Shown one piece after another: positions 8,846 through 16,858 of a DNA stretch of 47,973 nucleotides (positions are counted from its first letter, which is position 1; every line of letters begins with the position of its first letter). The position numbers and the translations under genes are program-made. This DNA comes from Nonomuraea sp. SBT364 (GTDB lineage Bacteria; Actinomycetota; Actinomycetes; Streptosporangiales; Streptosporangiaceae), in the NCBI RefSeq assembly GCF_001083785.1, contig NZ_LAVL01000060.1, positions 1-47,973 of the forward strand, in the 5' to 3' direction. A model generated the notes under the pieces. It had not been told where the DNA came from. It worked only from the letters and a program-made list of their open reading frames with translations, and made no database searches.

Positions 8846-9310
8846 CTTACGCCGGACCTGGCGGACGCCCTTGCCCCGGTGCCACATGTCGATGACGAGC
8901 TCGTCGCCCTCCACCCGGGTCAGCACCACCTCCGCCACCTCGATCCTGAACAGGTGCGAATCGGTGCCGGGCAGCTCGAACGCGGCCAGCGTCGCCTCGT
9001 CGGTGACCTCGACCGCCCGCCCGGCCAGCTTCGCGTCACCCTCCCAGGCCCCGCCGCCCGGCGGCTCGGCAGGCGTGGTCACGTGCAGCGCCATGCGCGG
9101 GTCGCGGCGCAGGTCGAGCGCCTTGACGGCGCCCGCCATCGATCCCATCCACAGCTCGCCGTCGCGGAACTGCGACTCCGTGCCGCTCACCCTCGGCGAC
9201 CCGTCCGCGCGCAGGGTCGCCAGCACCTTGTGCCGCTGCCCTTCCAGCAGCCGGCGCACGGTCGCGGCCAGCCCGGGGGCCTCGGCTTCGACGTCTTTCC
9301 ATGAAGTCAT
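8843..9310 (-). CDS. Pyridoxamine 5'-phosphate oxidase-fold protein
   Basis: A 155-residue split-barrel flavin-type protein. The segment RHKVLATLRADGSPRVSGTESQFRDGELWMGSM is the typical start of the PPOX-like fold, followed by KALDLRRDPRMALHV and a C-terminal strand EVVLTRVEGDELVIDMWH. Such proteins bind FMN, F420 or heme and reduce or degrade small molecules. Cofactor and substrate are not decidable here. The start ATG at 9310 gives the family N terminus (TSWKDVEAEAPGLAATVRRLLEG); the longer open frame to 9847 is antisense to the TetR gene and is rejected. It is divergent from that TetR gene, which probably regulates it. Confidence 0.85.
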   Translation of the reverse strand: MTSWKDVEAEAPGLAATVRRLLEGQRHKVLATLRADGSPRVSGTESQFRDGELWMGSMAGAVKALDLRRDPRMALHVTTPAEPPGGGAWEGDAKLAGRAVEVTDEATLAAFELPGTDSHLFRIEVAEVVLTRVEGDELVIDMWHRGKGVRQVRRK

Positions 9311-9324
9311 GGACCACACATTAG

Positions 9325-9342
9325 TAAATGTATGCTCGTTTA
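9325..9342. promoter_or_regulatory. Near-palindrome between PPOX and TetR genes
   Basis: TAAATG and CGTTTA flank 6 bp, with one mismatch in the dyad. Overlapping it, GTTTATAAAC (9338-9347) is a perfect 10-bp palindrome. Both lie in the 55-bp divergent gap, where a TetR dimer would block both promoters. TATAAA at 9341 may be the TetR gene -10 box. Confidence 0.5.
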
Positions 9343-9365
9343 TAAACAGGGCGCGAAGGAGACGC

Positions 9366-9974
9366 ATGGCCAGACCCCGTACGACCAGCGACGAAGCGAT
9401 CCTCCGGGCCTCGGCGCGGGCGATCAGCCTGCACGGGCCGCAGGGTTTCACCCTGGCCGCCGCCGCCCGCGAGGCCGGGCTCGCCGCGGCCACGCTCGTG
9501 CAGCGGTTCGGCTCCAAACGCGGGCTGCTGCTCGCCGTCGCCGCCCACTCCGCCCGCACCGCCGGCGCCCCCTTCGAACAGGCCCGGTGCGAGCACGCCT
9601 CACCGCTGGCCGCCCTGCACGCGGCCCTCGCCTCGCTCGCCTCCGGCGTCTCCACCCCCCGCGAGCTGGCCGGCAGCCTCGGCTTCCTGCAGCTCGACCT
9701 GACTGATCCCGACTTCCGCGAGCACGCCGCCGAGCACACCCGCCGGATGCGGCAGGAGATCGCCGAACTGCTCGCCGACGGCGTCGCGGCAGGCGAGCTC
9801 GCGCCCGGCGCCGACGTGACGGCGCTGGCCCGCGCCGTGCAGATCACCTACAACGGGACGCTCATCGTGTGGGCCCTCAGCGGCGACGACACCCTGACGG
9901 CCGCCCTTCGCCACGACCTCGCCGAGACCCTGCGGCCCCACCTGGCGGCCGGCCGCACCGGGTCCCGGTCGTGA
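9366..9974 (+). CDS. TetR-family transcriptional regulator
   Basis: A 202-residue protein with an N-terminal TetR helix-turn-helix (SDEAILRASARAISLHGPQGFTLAAAAREAGLAAATLVQRFGSKRGLLLAVAAHS) and an all-helical ligand domain. Here the usual YYHF of the recognition helix is VQRF. AAGGAG lies 5 nt before the ATG at 9366. It is divergent from the PPOX-fold gene and the gap carries dyad sequences, so it probably represses that gene and itself. The ligand is unknown. Its 3' end faces the STAND gene with only 7 bp between the stops. Confidence 0.9.
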   Translation: MARPRTTSDEAILRASARAISLHGPQGFTLAAAAREAGLAAATLVQRFGSKRGLLLAVAAHSARTAGAPFEQARCEHASPLAALHAALASLASGVSTPRELAGSLGFLQLDLTDPDFREHAAEHTRRMRQEIAELLADGVAAGELAPGADVTALARAVQITYNGTLIVWALSGDDTLTAALRHDLAETLRPHLAAGRTGSRS

Positions 9975-9981
9975 CACGCGG

Positions 9982-12900
9982 TCAGGAGTGGCCGCAGGTC
10001 GCCCGGTAGGCGAGCTCCGGGATGTGCTGCCGCCACTCGGCGGGCGACAGGCCGCCGTCGCGGCGGCAGATCGTGGCCGTGGCCGCGCCCGGATCGACGG
10101 TGATCTCGCGCAGGGACCCGTCGGCGGAGGAGATGAGCAGCGCCGTCCGGTTGAAGGCCACGGCGGGCACGGACCGGGAGCCGTAGCTGATCGGCGCGGC
10201 GATCCGCTGGAACTCCCGCCAGTCCCACAGCTGGATGCCGTACTCGCCCTCGGCGGCGACGGTGGCGAGGAGTTCACCCCCGAGGTAGGGGACCAGAGCC
10301 TCGACCGAAGCCGCGTACGCGGTCTGCGGCGGGGCCAGCGGGCGGCGCAACATCCTGTCCCAGAAGGTCAGGCGCCCGTCCGTGCCGCCGATCGCGGCAG
10401 TGCCTCCCGTGACCCCCTCCCCGCTGTCCCCGCTGTCCCCCCTGAACAGGATCCGCCCCTTGGCGCGGGCGTCGGACGGGTGCGGGACCATCTCCCCGGT
10501 GGCCGTGTCGACCAGGACCCGTCCCTTGCCGGATCCGTCCACCAGCAGCCGGCGCCCGTCCGGCTCGAAGATCAGCACGCCCGATCCCACGCCGGGGACG
10601 GTCCGCATCCATCGCCCGCCTCCGGCGTCCCACAGCTCCAGGTCGTCGACGTGCAGGCCGCCGGTCGCCCGTCCGCCGCCCGGGCCCGCGCCGAGAGGGA
10701 CGATCGCGATCGTCCGGCCGTCGGGGGAGAAGGCCGCGGTCAGGACCCCGGCGGCCCCCTGCCGCCGGGCACGCAGCGCGCCGAGGCCACGGCCGCTCGC
10801 GGCGTCCCACAGGGTCACCACGGGCGACGCGGAATGGGTCAGCGCCAGCGTGCGCCCGTCCGGGCTGAACACCGGGGAGTACGCCGTCTGCGCGGGATCG
10901 CTCCCGGGCGGGTCGCCGACGGGCAGCGGCCCGCCCACGGGCGCACGCGCGGCGACGTCCCAGATCCGCACCTCCGGCTCGCCCGCGCGCCGGCGCTCCG
11001 TCACCAGGAAACGGCCGTCCGGGCTGAGCAGCCGCCGGCCGCCGGCCGGGCCGAGCACCTCGGCGTGGGTGAAGGGGGAGATGTCCAGCACGTTCACCGT
11101 GCCGAACTGGCCGGCCACCCGCAGCGTCCGGGCGTCCGGCGAGAACCGGGGCCCGCCTTTCCCGCCGTCGGAAAGCAGCGAGAAGCCCAGCATCGGCGTG
11201 CCGTCGTCCACCCGCCACAGCGCCACCCAGCCTCCGGGCCGCACCCCGGCCAGGAACCGGCCGTCGGCGCTGAACTCCAGCCGCCGCGCGGGCGGGAGCA
11301 GCGGAGGCAGGACCTCCTCGCCCGAGGAGATCTCCCACAGCCGGATGCCCTCGCCGGTGGAGAGGGCCAGATGCCTCCCGTCCGGGCTGAACACGCCTTC
11401 CGTCGCGGTCCGCGGCAGCCAGGCAGCCCGGAGCGGCGCGCGCCGGCCGAGGTCCCAGAGCTCCACCCTGCCGCCGGAAGCCGGCGAGGCGGCCGCTCCC
11501 CCGGGCCTCGCCGTGATCACCAGGGCCAGCCGGCCGTCGGGACTGACGGCGCCGACCGGCTCGTCGAGCACGCGGGCCCGGTCCGCGATGCTCCACGCTT
11601 CACTCCTGCCCCCGCGAACCCCGATGAGCAGGCGGCCGTCCGGGCTGAACTCCGCCGGGGCGAGGCCGGGGAACGCCACGCCGAGCTCCGTCAGGCCCGC
11701 GGCGCCGACGGCCCACAGCTGGGCGTTGGCGCCGTCGTCCACCGCCAGCGTGCGGCCGTCGGGGCTCCACACCACGTTCGAGACCCGCTGCCCGCTCCAG
11801 GCCGCCCGGGCGACCTCCCTGTTCGTGGCCAGGTCGAGCACGCGCAGCGCACCCGGCCCGGCCCCCGTGCCGGGCGTGTGCGCGGCCAGCCGGGCGCCGT
11901 CCACGCTGAGCCAGTGCGCCAGATCGGTCCCGCCGTACGGGACGGTGACCACGTCCACCAGCGGAAACGTCATCGAGTCGATCAGCTCGCCCCTGGTCTC
12001 GGCAACCGGCGCGATGCGCCAGGCCGCGGCGCTCAGCCGGCGGGCCAGCTTCGGGTCGCTCATCCGCAGGGCGGCGGCACGCCTGGCGGCCAGCCGGGCC
12101 GTCGCCTCGGCCAGCCGGTCGTCGGCGAGGCCGGCCTGCCGGACGGCGACTCCCGCCGCGGCCATGGAGGCCACCAGCAGCACCACCAGGACGGCCGAGA
12201 CGGCGACCCGCGCGCGGGAGGTGCGCCGGGCCAGCGCGGCGCTCGCGTCGGCGAAGTCGCGTTCCAGGGGCGTGAGGTCGGCCCGGTGCCCCGGCTCGGC
12301 GAACAGCCTGTCGGCGACGGTCAGGCGGACGCCCCGGTAGAGAAGCCCGGAGTCGCGGCCGTGCGCCTGCCACGCCTGGGCCGCCTCGGTCAGCTGCCGG
12401 TGGGCGCGCAGGCGGTCGCGGCCTTCGTCCACCCAGCCGCGCAGCCGTGGCCACGACTCGATCAGGGCCTCGTGCGTGAGCTCCACCGTGTCCCGGTGCA
12501 GCGTGACAAGCCTGGCCGCGGCCAGCCGCTCGATGACCGGCGCGGTGTCCGTCCCGCCGTACGGGTCCAGCTCCGCCCGGGCGGCGGGACGGCGCGTGTC
12601 CTGGGCCTGCTCGCCCGGGCTGATCAGCCTGAGCAGGATGCGCCGGGCGATCACCGCCTGCGCCGGTGACAGCCCGGCGTACAGCTGCTCCGCCGTGTGG
12701 CTGATCGCCCCGTGGACCCTGCCCACGCTCTCGTAGGCGGCCAGGGTCAGGGTCTTCCCGGTACGGCGGCGCCAGACCTCCCGCAGGGCGTGCGACATCA
12801 GCGGGAGCGCCGCGGGCTCGTCGGCGACGTCGGCGACGATCGCGGCCGTCAGCGCCCGCTCCACCGTCAGCCCCTCGGCCATGGCGGGCCGGACGATCGC

Positions 12901-13716
12901 CTCCCTGAGCTCCTCCTGGTGCATCGGCCCCACCAGCAGGTTGGCCCGGCGCAGGGCCGCGGTCAGCTCGCGGTGTTCGGCGCACCGCCCGTAGAAATCG
13001 GCGCGAACCGCTATGACCACCCGCGTCAGGCTGCCCGCCTGGCGCGCGGCGAGCAGCAGGTCGATGAACTGCGCGCGCTCGCGCGGGTCCCGGCAGAGCG
13101 TGAAGACCTCCTCGAACTGGTCGACCACGATCAGCGTGCCGGAGCCGCCCTCGCCGCCGGTGAGCCGGCCGGCGTGCCGCATCGGGTGAGCGCCGGGGGT
13201 GAGGACGCGGCTCTCCCCCAGGGGTTCGCCCGTTTCGCCGTCCGCCGCGGGCACCAGCCCGGCACGCAGCAGCGACGACTTGCCGCTGCCCGACGGGCCG
13301 AACACCGCGGCGAAACGATGCCGCCGGAGCAACTCGTACAACTCCCCGACGAGCCGGTCACGTCCGAAGAAGCGACCGCGGTCGTGGATGTCGTACGGGG
13401 CCAGGCCGAGGTACGGTCCGGCGGCGGCGTCCTCGTCCTGTCTCGCGCCGGCCAGTTCGTGGGCGATCTGATGCCATCGGCGCTCCCATGTTCCGGCGTC
13501 TCCGCCGCACGTCTCCACGAAGGCGAGGACGACGGGCAGCGATGCCAGCCGCTCACCGGCCGCCGCCTGAGACAGCGTGGTGACCGAGTAGCCCGCGCGC
13601 GCCGCCATGGCCCGGTAGGTGAGGCCGCCCGCCTCCTTGCGCAGCTGACGCAACTCGGAGGCGAAGCGGGCGACCGGCCCCGCCGCCGGATCCACCGGAT
13701 TCTCACGACGACCCAC
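9982..13716 (-). CDS. HTH / nSTAND NTPase / TM / WD40-repeat protein
   Basis: A 1244-residue multidomain protein. Residues 16-70 form an XRE-type HTH (FASELRQLRKEAGGLTYRAM ... GYSVTTLSQAAAGERLASL). A STAND-type NTPase follows PYLGLAPYDIHDRGRFFGRD, with Walker A GPSGSGKSS near 140-148 and Walker B LIVVDQFEE near 195-203. A helical region containing LTHEALIESWPRLRGWVDE runs to about 490, and a single TM helix lies at 504-525. The rest is a WD40-type propeller with many SPDGR turns. STAND proteins oligomerise on ligand binding; many act in immunity or signalling. The GTG at 13716 has AAGGAG 10 nt upstream. The much longer open frame upstream is antisense to the HATPase gene. Ligand and output are unknown. 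Confidence 0.88.
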   Translation of the reverse strand: MGRRENPVDPAAGPVARFASELRQLRKEAGGLTYRAMAARAGYSVTTLSQAAAGERLASLPVVLAFVETCGGDAGTWERRWHQIAHELAGARQDEDAAAGPYLGLAPYDIHDRGRFFGRDRLVGELYELLRRHRFAAVFGPSGSGKSSLLRAGLVPAADGETGEPLGESRVLTPGAHPMRHAGRLTGGEGGSGTLIVVDQFEEVFTLCRDPRERAQFIDLLLAARQAGSLTRVVIAVRADFYGRCAEHRELTAALRRANLLVGPMHQEELREAIVRPAMAEGLTVERALTAAIVADVADEPAALPLMSHALREVWRRRTGKTLTLAAYESVGRVHGAISHTAEQLYAGLSPAQAVIARRILLRLISPGEQAQDTRRPAARAELDPYGGTDTAPVIERLAAARLVTLHRDTVELTHEALIESWPRLRGWVDEGRDRLRAHRQLTEAAQAWQAHGRDSGLLYRGVRLTVADRLFAEPGHRADLTPLERDFADASAALARRTSRARVAVSAVLVVLLVASMAAAGVAVRQAGLADDRLAEATARLAARRAAALRMSDPKLARRLSAAAWRIAPVAETRGELIDSMTFPLVDVVTVPYGGTDLAHWLSVDGARLAAHTPGTGAGPGALRVLDLATNREVARAAWSGQRVSNVVWSPDGRTLAVDDGANAQLWAVGAAGLTELGVAFPGLAPAEFSPDGRLLIGVRGGRSEAWSIADRARVLDEPVGAVSPDGRLALVITARPGGAAASPASGGRVELWDLGRRAPLRAAWLPRTATEGVFSPDGRHLALSTGEGIRLWEISSGEEVLPPLLPPARRLEFSADGRFLAGVRPGGWVALWRVDDGTPMLGFSLLSDGGKGGPRFSPDARTLRVAGQFGTVNVLDISPFTHAEVLGPAGGRRLLSPDGRFLVTERRRAGEPEVRIWDVAARAPVGGPLPVGDPPGSDPAQTAYSPVFSPDGRTLALTHSASPVVTLWDAASGRGLGALRARRQGAAGVLTAAFSPDGRTIAIVPLGAGPGGGRATGGLHVDDLELWDAGGGRWMRTVPGVGSGVLIFEPDGRRLLVDGSGKGRVLVDTATGEMVPHPSDARAKGRILFRGDSGDSGEGVTGGTAAIGGTDGRLTFWDRMLRRPLAPPQTAYAASVEALVPYLGGELLATVAAEGEYGIQLWDWREFQRIAAPISYGSRSVPAVAFNRTALLISSADGSLREITVDPGAATATICRRDGGLSPAEWRQHIPELAYRATCGHS

Positions 13717-13774
13717 CGCAGCGGCACTCCTTCCCCTGGACGACCAAGACCCTTCAGCCGCAAACCCGGTCCAT

Positions 13775-13799
13775 TTTGCCGATAAATGCGTTGTTTGCC
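13775..13799. promoter_or_regulatory. TTTGCC-GATAAA-TTTGCC element, copy A
   Basis: TTTGCC at 13775, GATAAA at 13781 and a second TTTGCC at 13794 lie in the 163-bp gap between the divergent STAND and HATPase genes. The same arrangement, one base shorter, recurs at 15970-15993 before the FHA gene. A shared regulator or promoter type is the simplest reading. Confidence 0.5.
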
Positions 13800-13879
13800 T
13801 GCTGGATGGGGGCTGCCGAACAATCGCGCCGCCCCGATCCTGGTGGCGCGGACCCGGCGGACGACGCGAAAGGACATCC

Positions 13880-14251
13880 ATGCGCGCGGTTCCTCTGGCG
13901 GACCACCTGGCCGAGTGGTCGGCGCGGACCGGGATCACGGTGCGGGTCTGGGCCCTGCCGCGGGAGCCCCTTCCGGCCATGGCGGCCGGGCTCGCGCACG
14001 GCATGCTCCGTGACGTCCTGGAGGAGGTGGAGCGGCAGGGCTCGGCCCGTACCGTCTCCGTCGCCCTCACCCTGACGGCCGGCAGGCTTCGCCTGACCGT
14101 CAGCGACGACGGCTCGGGCACGTCGGCGGACGCCTTCGAGGCCGTGCTGCGCGACCGGCGGGCCACGATCGCGGGCCTGGGCGGCCGCCTGGCCGTCAAC
14201 GGGGTACGCGGAGAAGGCACCACGATCAGCGCTGCCGTGCCCCTGACGTGA
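13880..14251 (+). CDS. Small degenerate HATPase-domain protein
   Basis: A 123-residue protein resembling only the ATP-binding domain of NarL-type sensor kinases: a helix (AAGLAHGMLRDVLEEVERQG), strands (TVSVALTLTAGRLRLTVSDDGSG, the G1 box) and the end LGGRLAVNGVRGEGTTISAAVPL. No dimerisation/phosphoacceptor region precedes it. The N-box Asn expected in the first helix is missing (MLRDVLEEV), so ATP binding is doubtful. AAAGGA lies about 5 nt before the ATG at 13880. It is divergent from the STAND gene, and the gap carries a repeat shared with the FHA promoter. It may be a partner or anti-sigma-like adaptor; function is unknown. Confidence 0.72.
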   Translation: MRAVPLADHLAEWSARTGITVRVWALPREPLPAMAAGLAHGMLRDVLEEVERQGSARTVSVALTLTAGRLRLTVSDDGSGTSADAFEAVLRDRRATIAGLGGRLAVNGVRGEGTTISAAVPLT

Positions 14252-14272
14252 GACCCGACCGGCGTAGCCGGG

Positions 14273-14878
14273 TCAGGTGGCCGCCGGTCCGAACAGGCGG
14301 TCCAGGTAGTAGTCGATGATCTCGGTGGCGGCCGCGTGGCTGCGCTGACGGCTGAGGACACTGGAGGTCAGGCCGTTGGCGAGAGCCAGCAGACCGGCGA
14401 CCTCGGTACGCGGGTCACGATCGGGGGCGATGTCCCCGGCCTGCCGCGCTGCGGCGAGCCGGGCGGTGAGGAAGTCCTCCAGCGCGTTGGGCAGGGTGAC
14501 CCCGACCGCGGCGAGGGCCGGATCGGTGAGCGCGGCGCTGTAGTAGGCGGTCCAGGCCATGGAGTCCAGTTCGCTCTGCTCGTCGAAGGGCAGGATCGCG
14601 CCGAGCACGGCGGCGAGCACGCCCCGCGGCGTCAGCTCCCCCGAGGCGGCGGCCCGCTGCTTGACCCGGCGGTCCATGCGGGCGCCCAGTTCGGTGAGGC
14701 CGGATTCGAGCAGGGCCTGCTTGTTCGTGAAGTAGTACTGGACCACGCGCAGCGAGACCCCCGCCTCGGCGGCGATCTCCCGCATCGACACCGCCCGCAG
14801 ACCGCGGGTACTGGCGATCCGCAGCAGCGCCTCGGTCAGCCGGCGTCGCCGCTCATCATGATCCACCTGTCGGGGCAT
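14273..14878 (-). CDS. TetR-family transcriptional regulator (BetI-like)
   Basis: A 201-residue regulator with HTH RRRRLTEALLRIASTRGLRAVSMREIAAEAGVSLRVVQYYFTNKQALLESGL and a C-terminal ligand domain rich in Ala and Leu. It starts 8 nt after the stop of the upstream hydrolase gene; AGGAAG overlapping that stop serves as ribosome site, so the two are one operon. The GGATAC-N4-GTATCC palindrome ahead of the operon is a likely autoregulatory site. The ligand is probably linked to the hydrolase substrate, which is inference. Confidence 0.9.
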   Translation of the reverse strand: MPRQVDHDERRRRLTEALLRIASTRGLRAVSMREIAAEAGVSLRVVQYYFTNKQALLESGLTELGARMDRRVKQRAAASGELTPRGVLAAVLGAILPFDEQSELDSMAWTAYYSAALTDPALAAVGVTLPNALEDFLTARLAAARQAGDIAPDRDPRTEVAGLLALANGLTSSVLSRQRSHAAATEIIDYYLDRLFGPAAT

Positions 14879-14886
14879 GCCGCTTC

Positions 14887-15804
14887 CTATCCGTTCGTGC
14901 TGTGCTCAGGCGTCGCGGTCTCGGGCCGCGCCTGGCCGGGAAAGGTGAGGATACGGTCGACGACCAGGTCCGGAGCCTCGACGGGCAGCGAGTGCCCGGT
15001 CCCGGGCACGATCTCCACGCGCCACGACGGCACGACGGCGGCCAGCCGGGCGGCCAGCGTCTGAGCGTCGAGCAGCGCGCTGCGGGCGCCCAGCAGCACC
15101 TGCACGGGGACGGACGCCGCGCGTATCTGATCGTCGGTGTAGGTGGGCGGGATGGGCACCCGCCGCCGGAAGGACCAGCCGGCCCGCATCAGCTCCACCA
15201 GCGCGTCCTCGCGCAGCACCCCGTTGCTCACCACGCCGGCCATGCGGTGCCGCAACGTGCGGGGAAGCGTGGAGGCGAGGGCGCCGGCGAGGGCCCACCG
15301 GATGAACCGCCTGGGCAGCGGTGCGAAGCCGCCCGGGTCCACCAGCGTCAGCGCCGCGACCCGGCCGCCCCCGCCGAGGTGCTGCTCCATCGCGGCCCAG
15401 CCGCCGGCGGAGAACCCCGTCACGTGCGCACGCTCGGCTCCGGCCTCGGCCAGGACGTCGGTGATCCAGCCACCGACGTCGGCGCCGGTCGCGAGCGGCC
15501 GCCTCTGCACCGAACGGCCCGGCTCGCCGAGAGGGTCGACGACGAGGACCGGGCGCGTGCGCGCCAGCGGCTCGATGTAGCGGTACCAGGCCAGCGCGTT
15601 CGCGCCGGCACCGGCCACGAGGACCACCGGATCCCCCTCGGCGGGCCCGGCCCGGTGGACCCGCACCGTGCCCGCGCGGGTCTCCACGTCGACGGCGTCC
15701 ACCGGCACCGGCCACAGCTCGCCGAGCACCCGGTCATAGACGGCGTAGTACTTGTCACGGGCGGAGTCACTGGTGAACGCCGACGGCTGGTCGGGTGTGC
15801 GCAT
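14887..15804 (-). CDS. Alpha/beta hydrolase
   Basis: A 305-residue alpha/beta hydrolase. Visible landmarks are the oxyanion strand VVLVAGAGANALAWYRYIEPLA, the nucleophile elbow GFSAGG, the acid-bearing strand VPVQVLLGARSALLDAQ and the catalytic His in VPGTGHSLPVEAPD. No signal peptide is seen, so it is probably cytosolic. ATG at 15804 is preferred over GTG 15819 because AAGGGG lies 6 nt before it. It is the first gene of a two-gene operon with a TetR regulator. The substrate (ester, lactone or similar) cannot be told. Confidence 0.85.
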   Translation of the reverse strand: MRTPDQPSAFTSDSARDKYYAVYDRVLGELWPVPVDAVDVETRAGTVRVHRAGPAEGDPVVLVAGAGANALAWYRYIEPLARTRPVLVVDPLGEPGRSVQRRPLATGADVGGWITDVLAEAGAERAHVTGFSAGGWAAMEQHLGGGGRVAALTLVDPGGFAPLPRRFIRWALAGALASTLPRTLRHRMAGVVSNGVLREDALVELMRAGWSFRRRVPIPPTYTDDQIRAASVPVQVLLGARSALLDAQTLAARLAAVVPSWRVEIVPGTGHSLPVEAPDLVVDRILTFPGQARPETATPEHSTNG

Positions 15805-15825
15805 GAGGGGCCCCTTCACCGGAAT

Positions 15826-15841
15826 GGATACAGTCGTATCC
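15826..15841. promoter_or_regulatory. TetR-type operator before hydrolase-TetR operon
   Basis: GGATACAGTCGTATCC: perfect 6-bp arms with a 4-bp spacer, 21 nt upstream of the hydrolase ATG. Symmetry and size match known TetR-family sites. The downstream TetR gene of this operon is the obvious ligand. Confidence 0.65.
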
Positions 15842-15969
15842 TAACAGCGCCTTCGTCCTGCCGCGTCGCCCACGGAGAGCGTGCGGGCGTGGCCGTGATC
15901 ATGCGCTGCGGGGCGCCGGCGCGCCGGCTTCGCGCGAACCGGAGAAAGGGCGATTGGCATTTCATGCTG

Positions 15970-15993
15970 TTTGCCGATAAAGCGGGATTTGCC
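15970..15993. promoter_or_regulatory. TTTGCC-GATAAA-TTTGCC element, copy B
   Basis: TTTGCC at 15970, GATAAA at 15976 and TTTGCC at 15988, about 107 nt before the FHA gene start. It matches copy A at 13775-13799. The rest of the 15842-16100 gap shows a GC palindrome at 15915-15928 but no gene. Confidence 0.5.
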
Positions 15994-16100
15994 GTGGCTG
16001 TCGATGATCCGGGAAGTAGGTGATTGTTACCTCCGGAACACTGTCGGTATGCCAATCCCGGGCTGGAAGCTTATCGCGCTTGCCGTAAAAGGGAGTGCAT

Positions 16101-16844
16101 ATGTCCCATAATGACGCTACCCGTCCTTGCCTGGTGGTCACCAGCCGCAGGATGGCGGGCGCGAGTTTTGAGATCTTCTCCGGGCGTACGGAAATCGGCA
16201 GCGCGCAAGGAGCCGGAATTCGGCTCGACATGGACGGGGTCAGCCGCCGCCACGCCTCCATCGACAGCGACGGCCGCCGCACCGTCATCAGCGATCTCGG
16301 GTCGCTCAACGGCACCTGGGTCAACGGCCGCAAACTCATCTCCGGCCATGTGCTGCGCGACGGCGACCAGGTGCGCATCGGCTTCGCCACGCTGCGGTTC
16401 ATGCAGGCCGAGGAGCCCGAGCAGGAGTTCGGCTACCGGGTCGGCGACGTGGCCGGGCCGGTCAACGCCGGGCGCGGGCACATGAACGTCGGCGGCCACC
16501 AGCAGATCGCCGGGGGCGACATCTACGGCGACGAGATCCGCCTCACCGACGACTACGACCCGTGGGACGAGGTGTTCCAGGGGCGAGGACCCGGACGCGG
16601 CATCGCCGTACTCGGCGCGTGCGTCTCGCTCCTGGGGTTCGCCCTGTTCGCCAGCGTCATCTTCGGCGTGTTCTCGGGCGACCTCTCATCTGATCCGTTC
16701 CAGCGGGAATTGCTGGCCGGCATCCCGGCGGCGCCGGCCGGGTTCGCGCTTTTCCTGGGCGGCGGACTGCTCGCCGCCCTCGGCTTGTCCATGGCCAAAG
16801 CCGCTCGCAAAAGAGCGGAGACACGCAAAAGACGACGGAGATAG
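16101..16844 (+). CDS. FHA-domain protein with GPVNAG/GHQQ motif and two TM helices
   Basis: A 247-residue protein. Residues 10-100 form an FHA domain, normally a phosphothreonine reader: VSRRHASI and SDLGSLNGTWVNG are intact, but the IGR Arg is replaced (TEIGSAQGAGIRL). Residues 113-143 carry a Gly-rich motif (GDVAGPVNAG ... NVGGHQQIAGGD) that recurs in the next protein. Two TM helices follow (about 168-192 and 212-231), and the tail KAARKRAETRKRRRR is strongly basic, so both ends should face the cytosol. ATG at 16101 has GGGAG 5 nt upstream. It is 14 bp ahead of the motif-sharing gene and probably co-transcribed with it. Role unknown; a membrane-anchored scaffold is my inference. Confidence 0.82.
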   Translation: MSHNDATRPCLVVTSRRMAGASFEIFSGRTEIGSAQGAGIRLDMDGVSRRHASIDSDGRRTVISDLGSLNGTWVNGRKLISGHVLRDGDQVRIGFATLRFMQAEEPEQEFGYRVGDVAGPVNAGRGHMNVGGHQQIAGGDIYGDEIRLTDDYDPWDEVFQGRGPGRGIAVLGACVSLLGFALFASVIFGVFSGDLSSDPFQRELLAGIPAAPAGFALFLGGGLLAALGLSMAKAARKRAETRKRRRR

Positions 16845-16858
16845 AAAGGCGGCGTTCC

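Noticed and set aside
8843..9847. Longer 334-codon reading of the PPOX gene
   Set aside because: The extra N terminus is antisense to the TetR gene, is Ser/Ala/Arg low complexity, and the PPOX fold starts at ATG 9310.
13717..14361. N-terminal extension of the STAND protein to 1459 residues
   Set aside because: It runs antisense through the HATPase gene and has no domain; GTG 13716 with AAGGAG fits the HTH start.
15915..15928. GCCGGCGCGCCGGC palindrome before the FHA gene as an operator
   Set aside because: Pure G/C palindromes of this size are frequent by chance in such genomes and it has no positional support.
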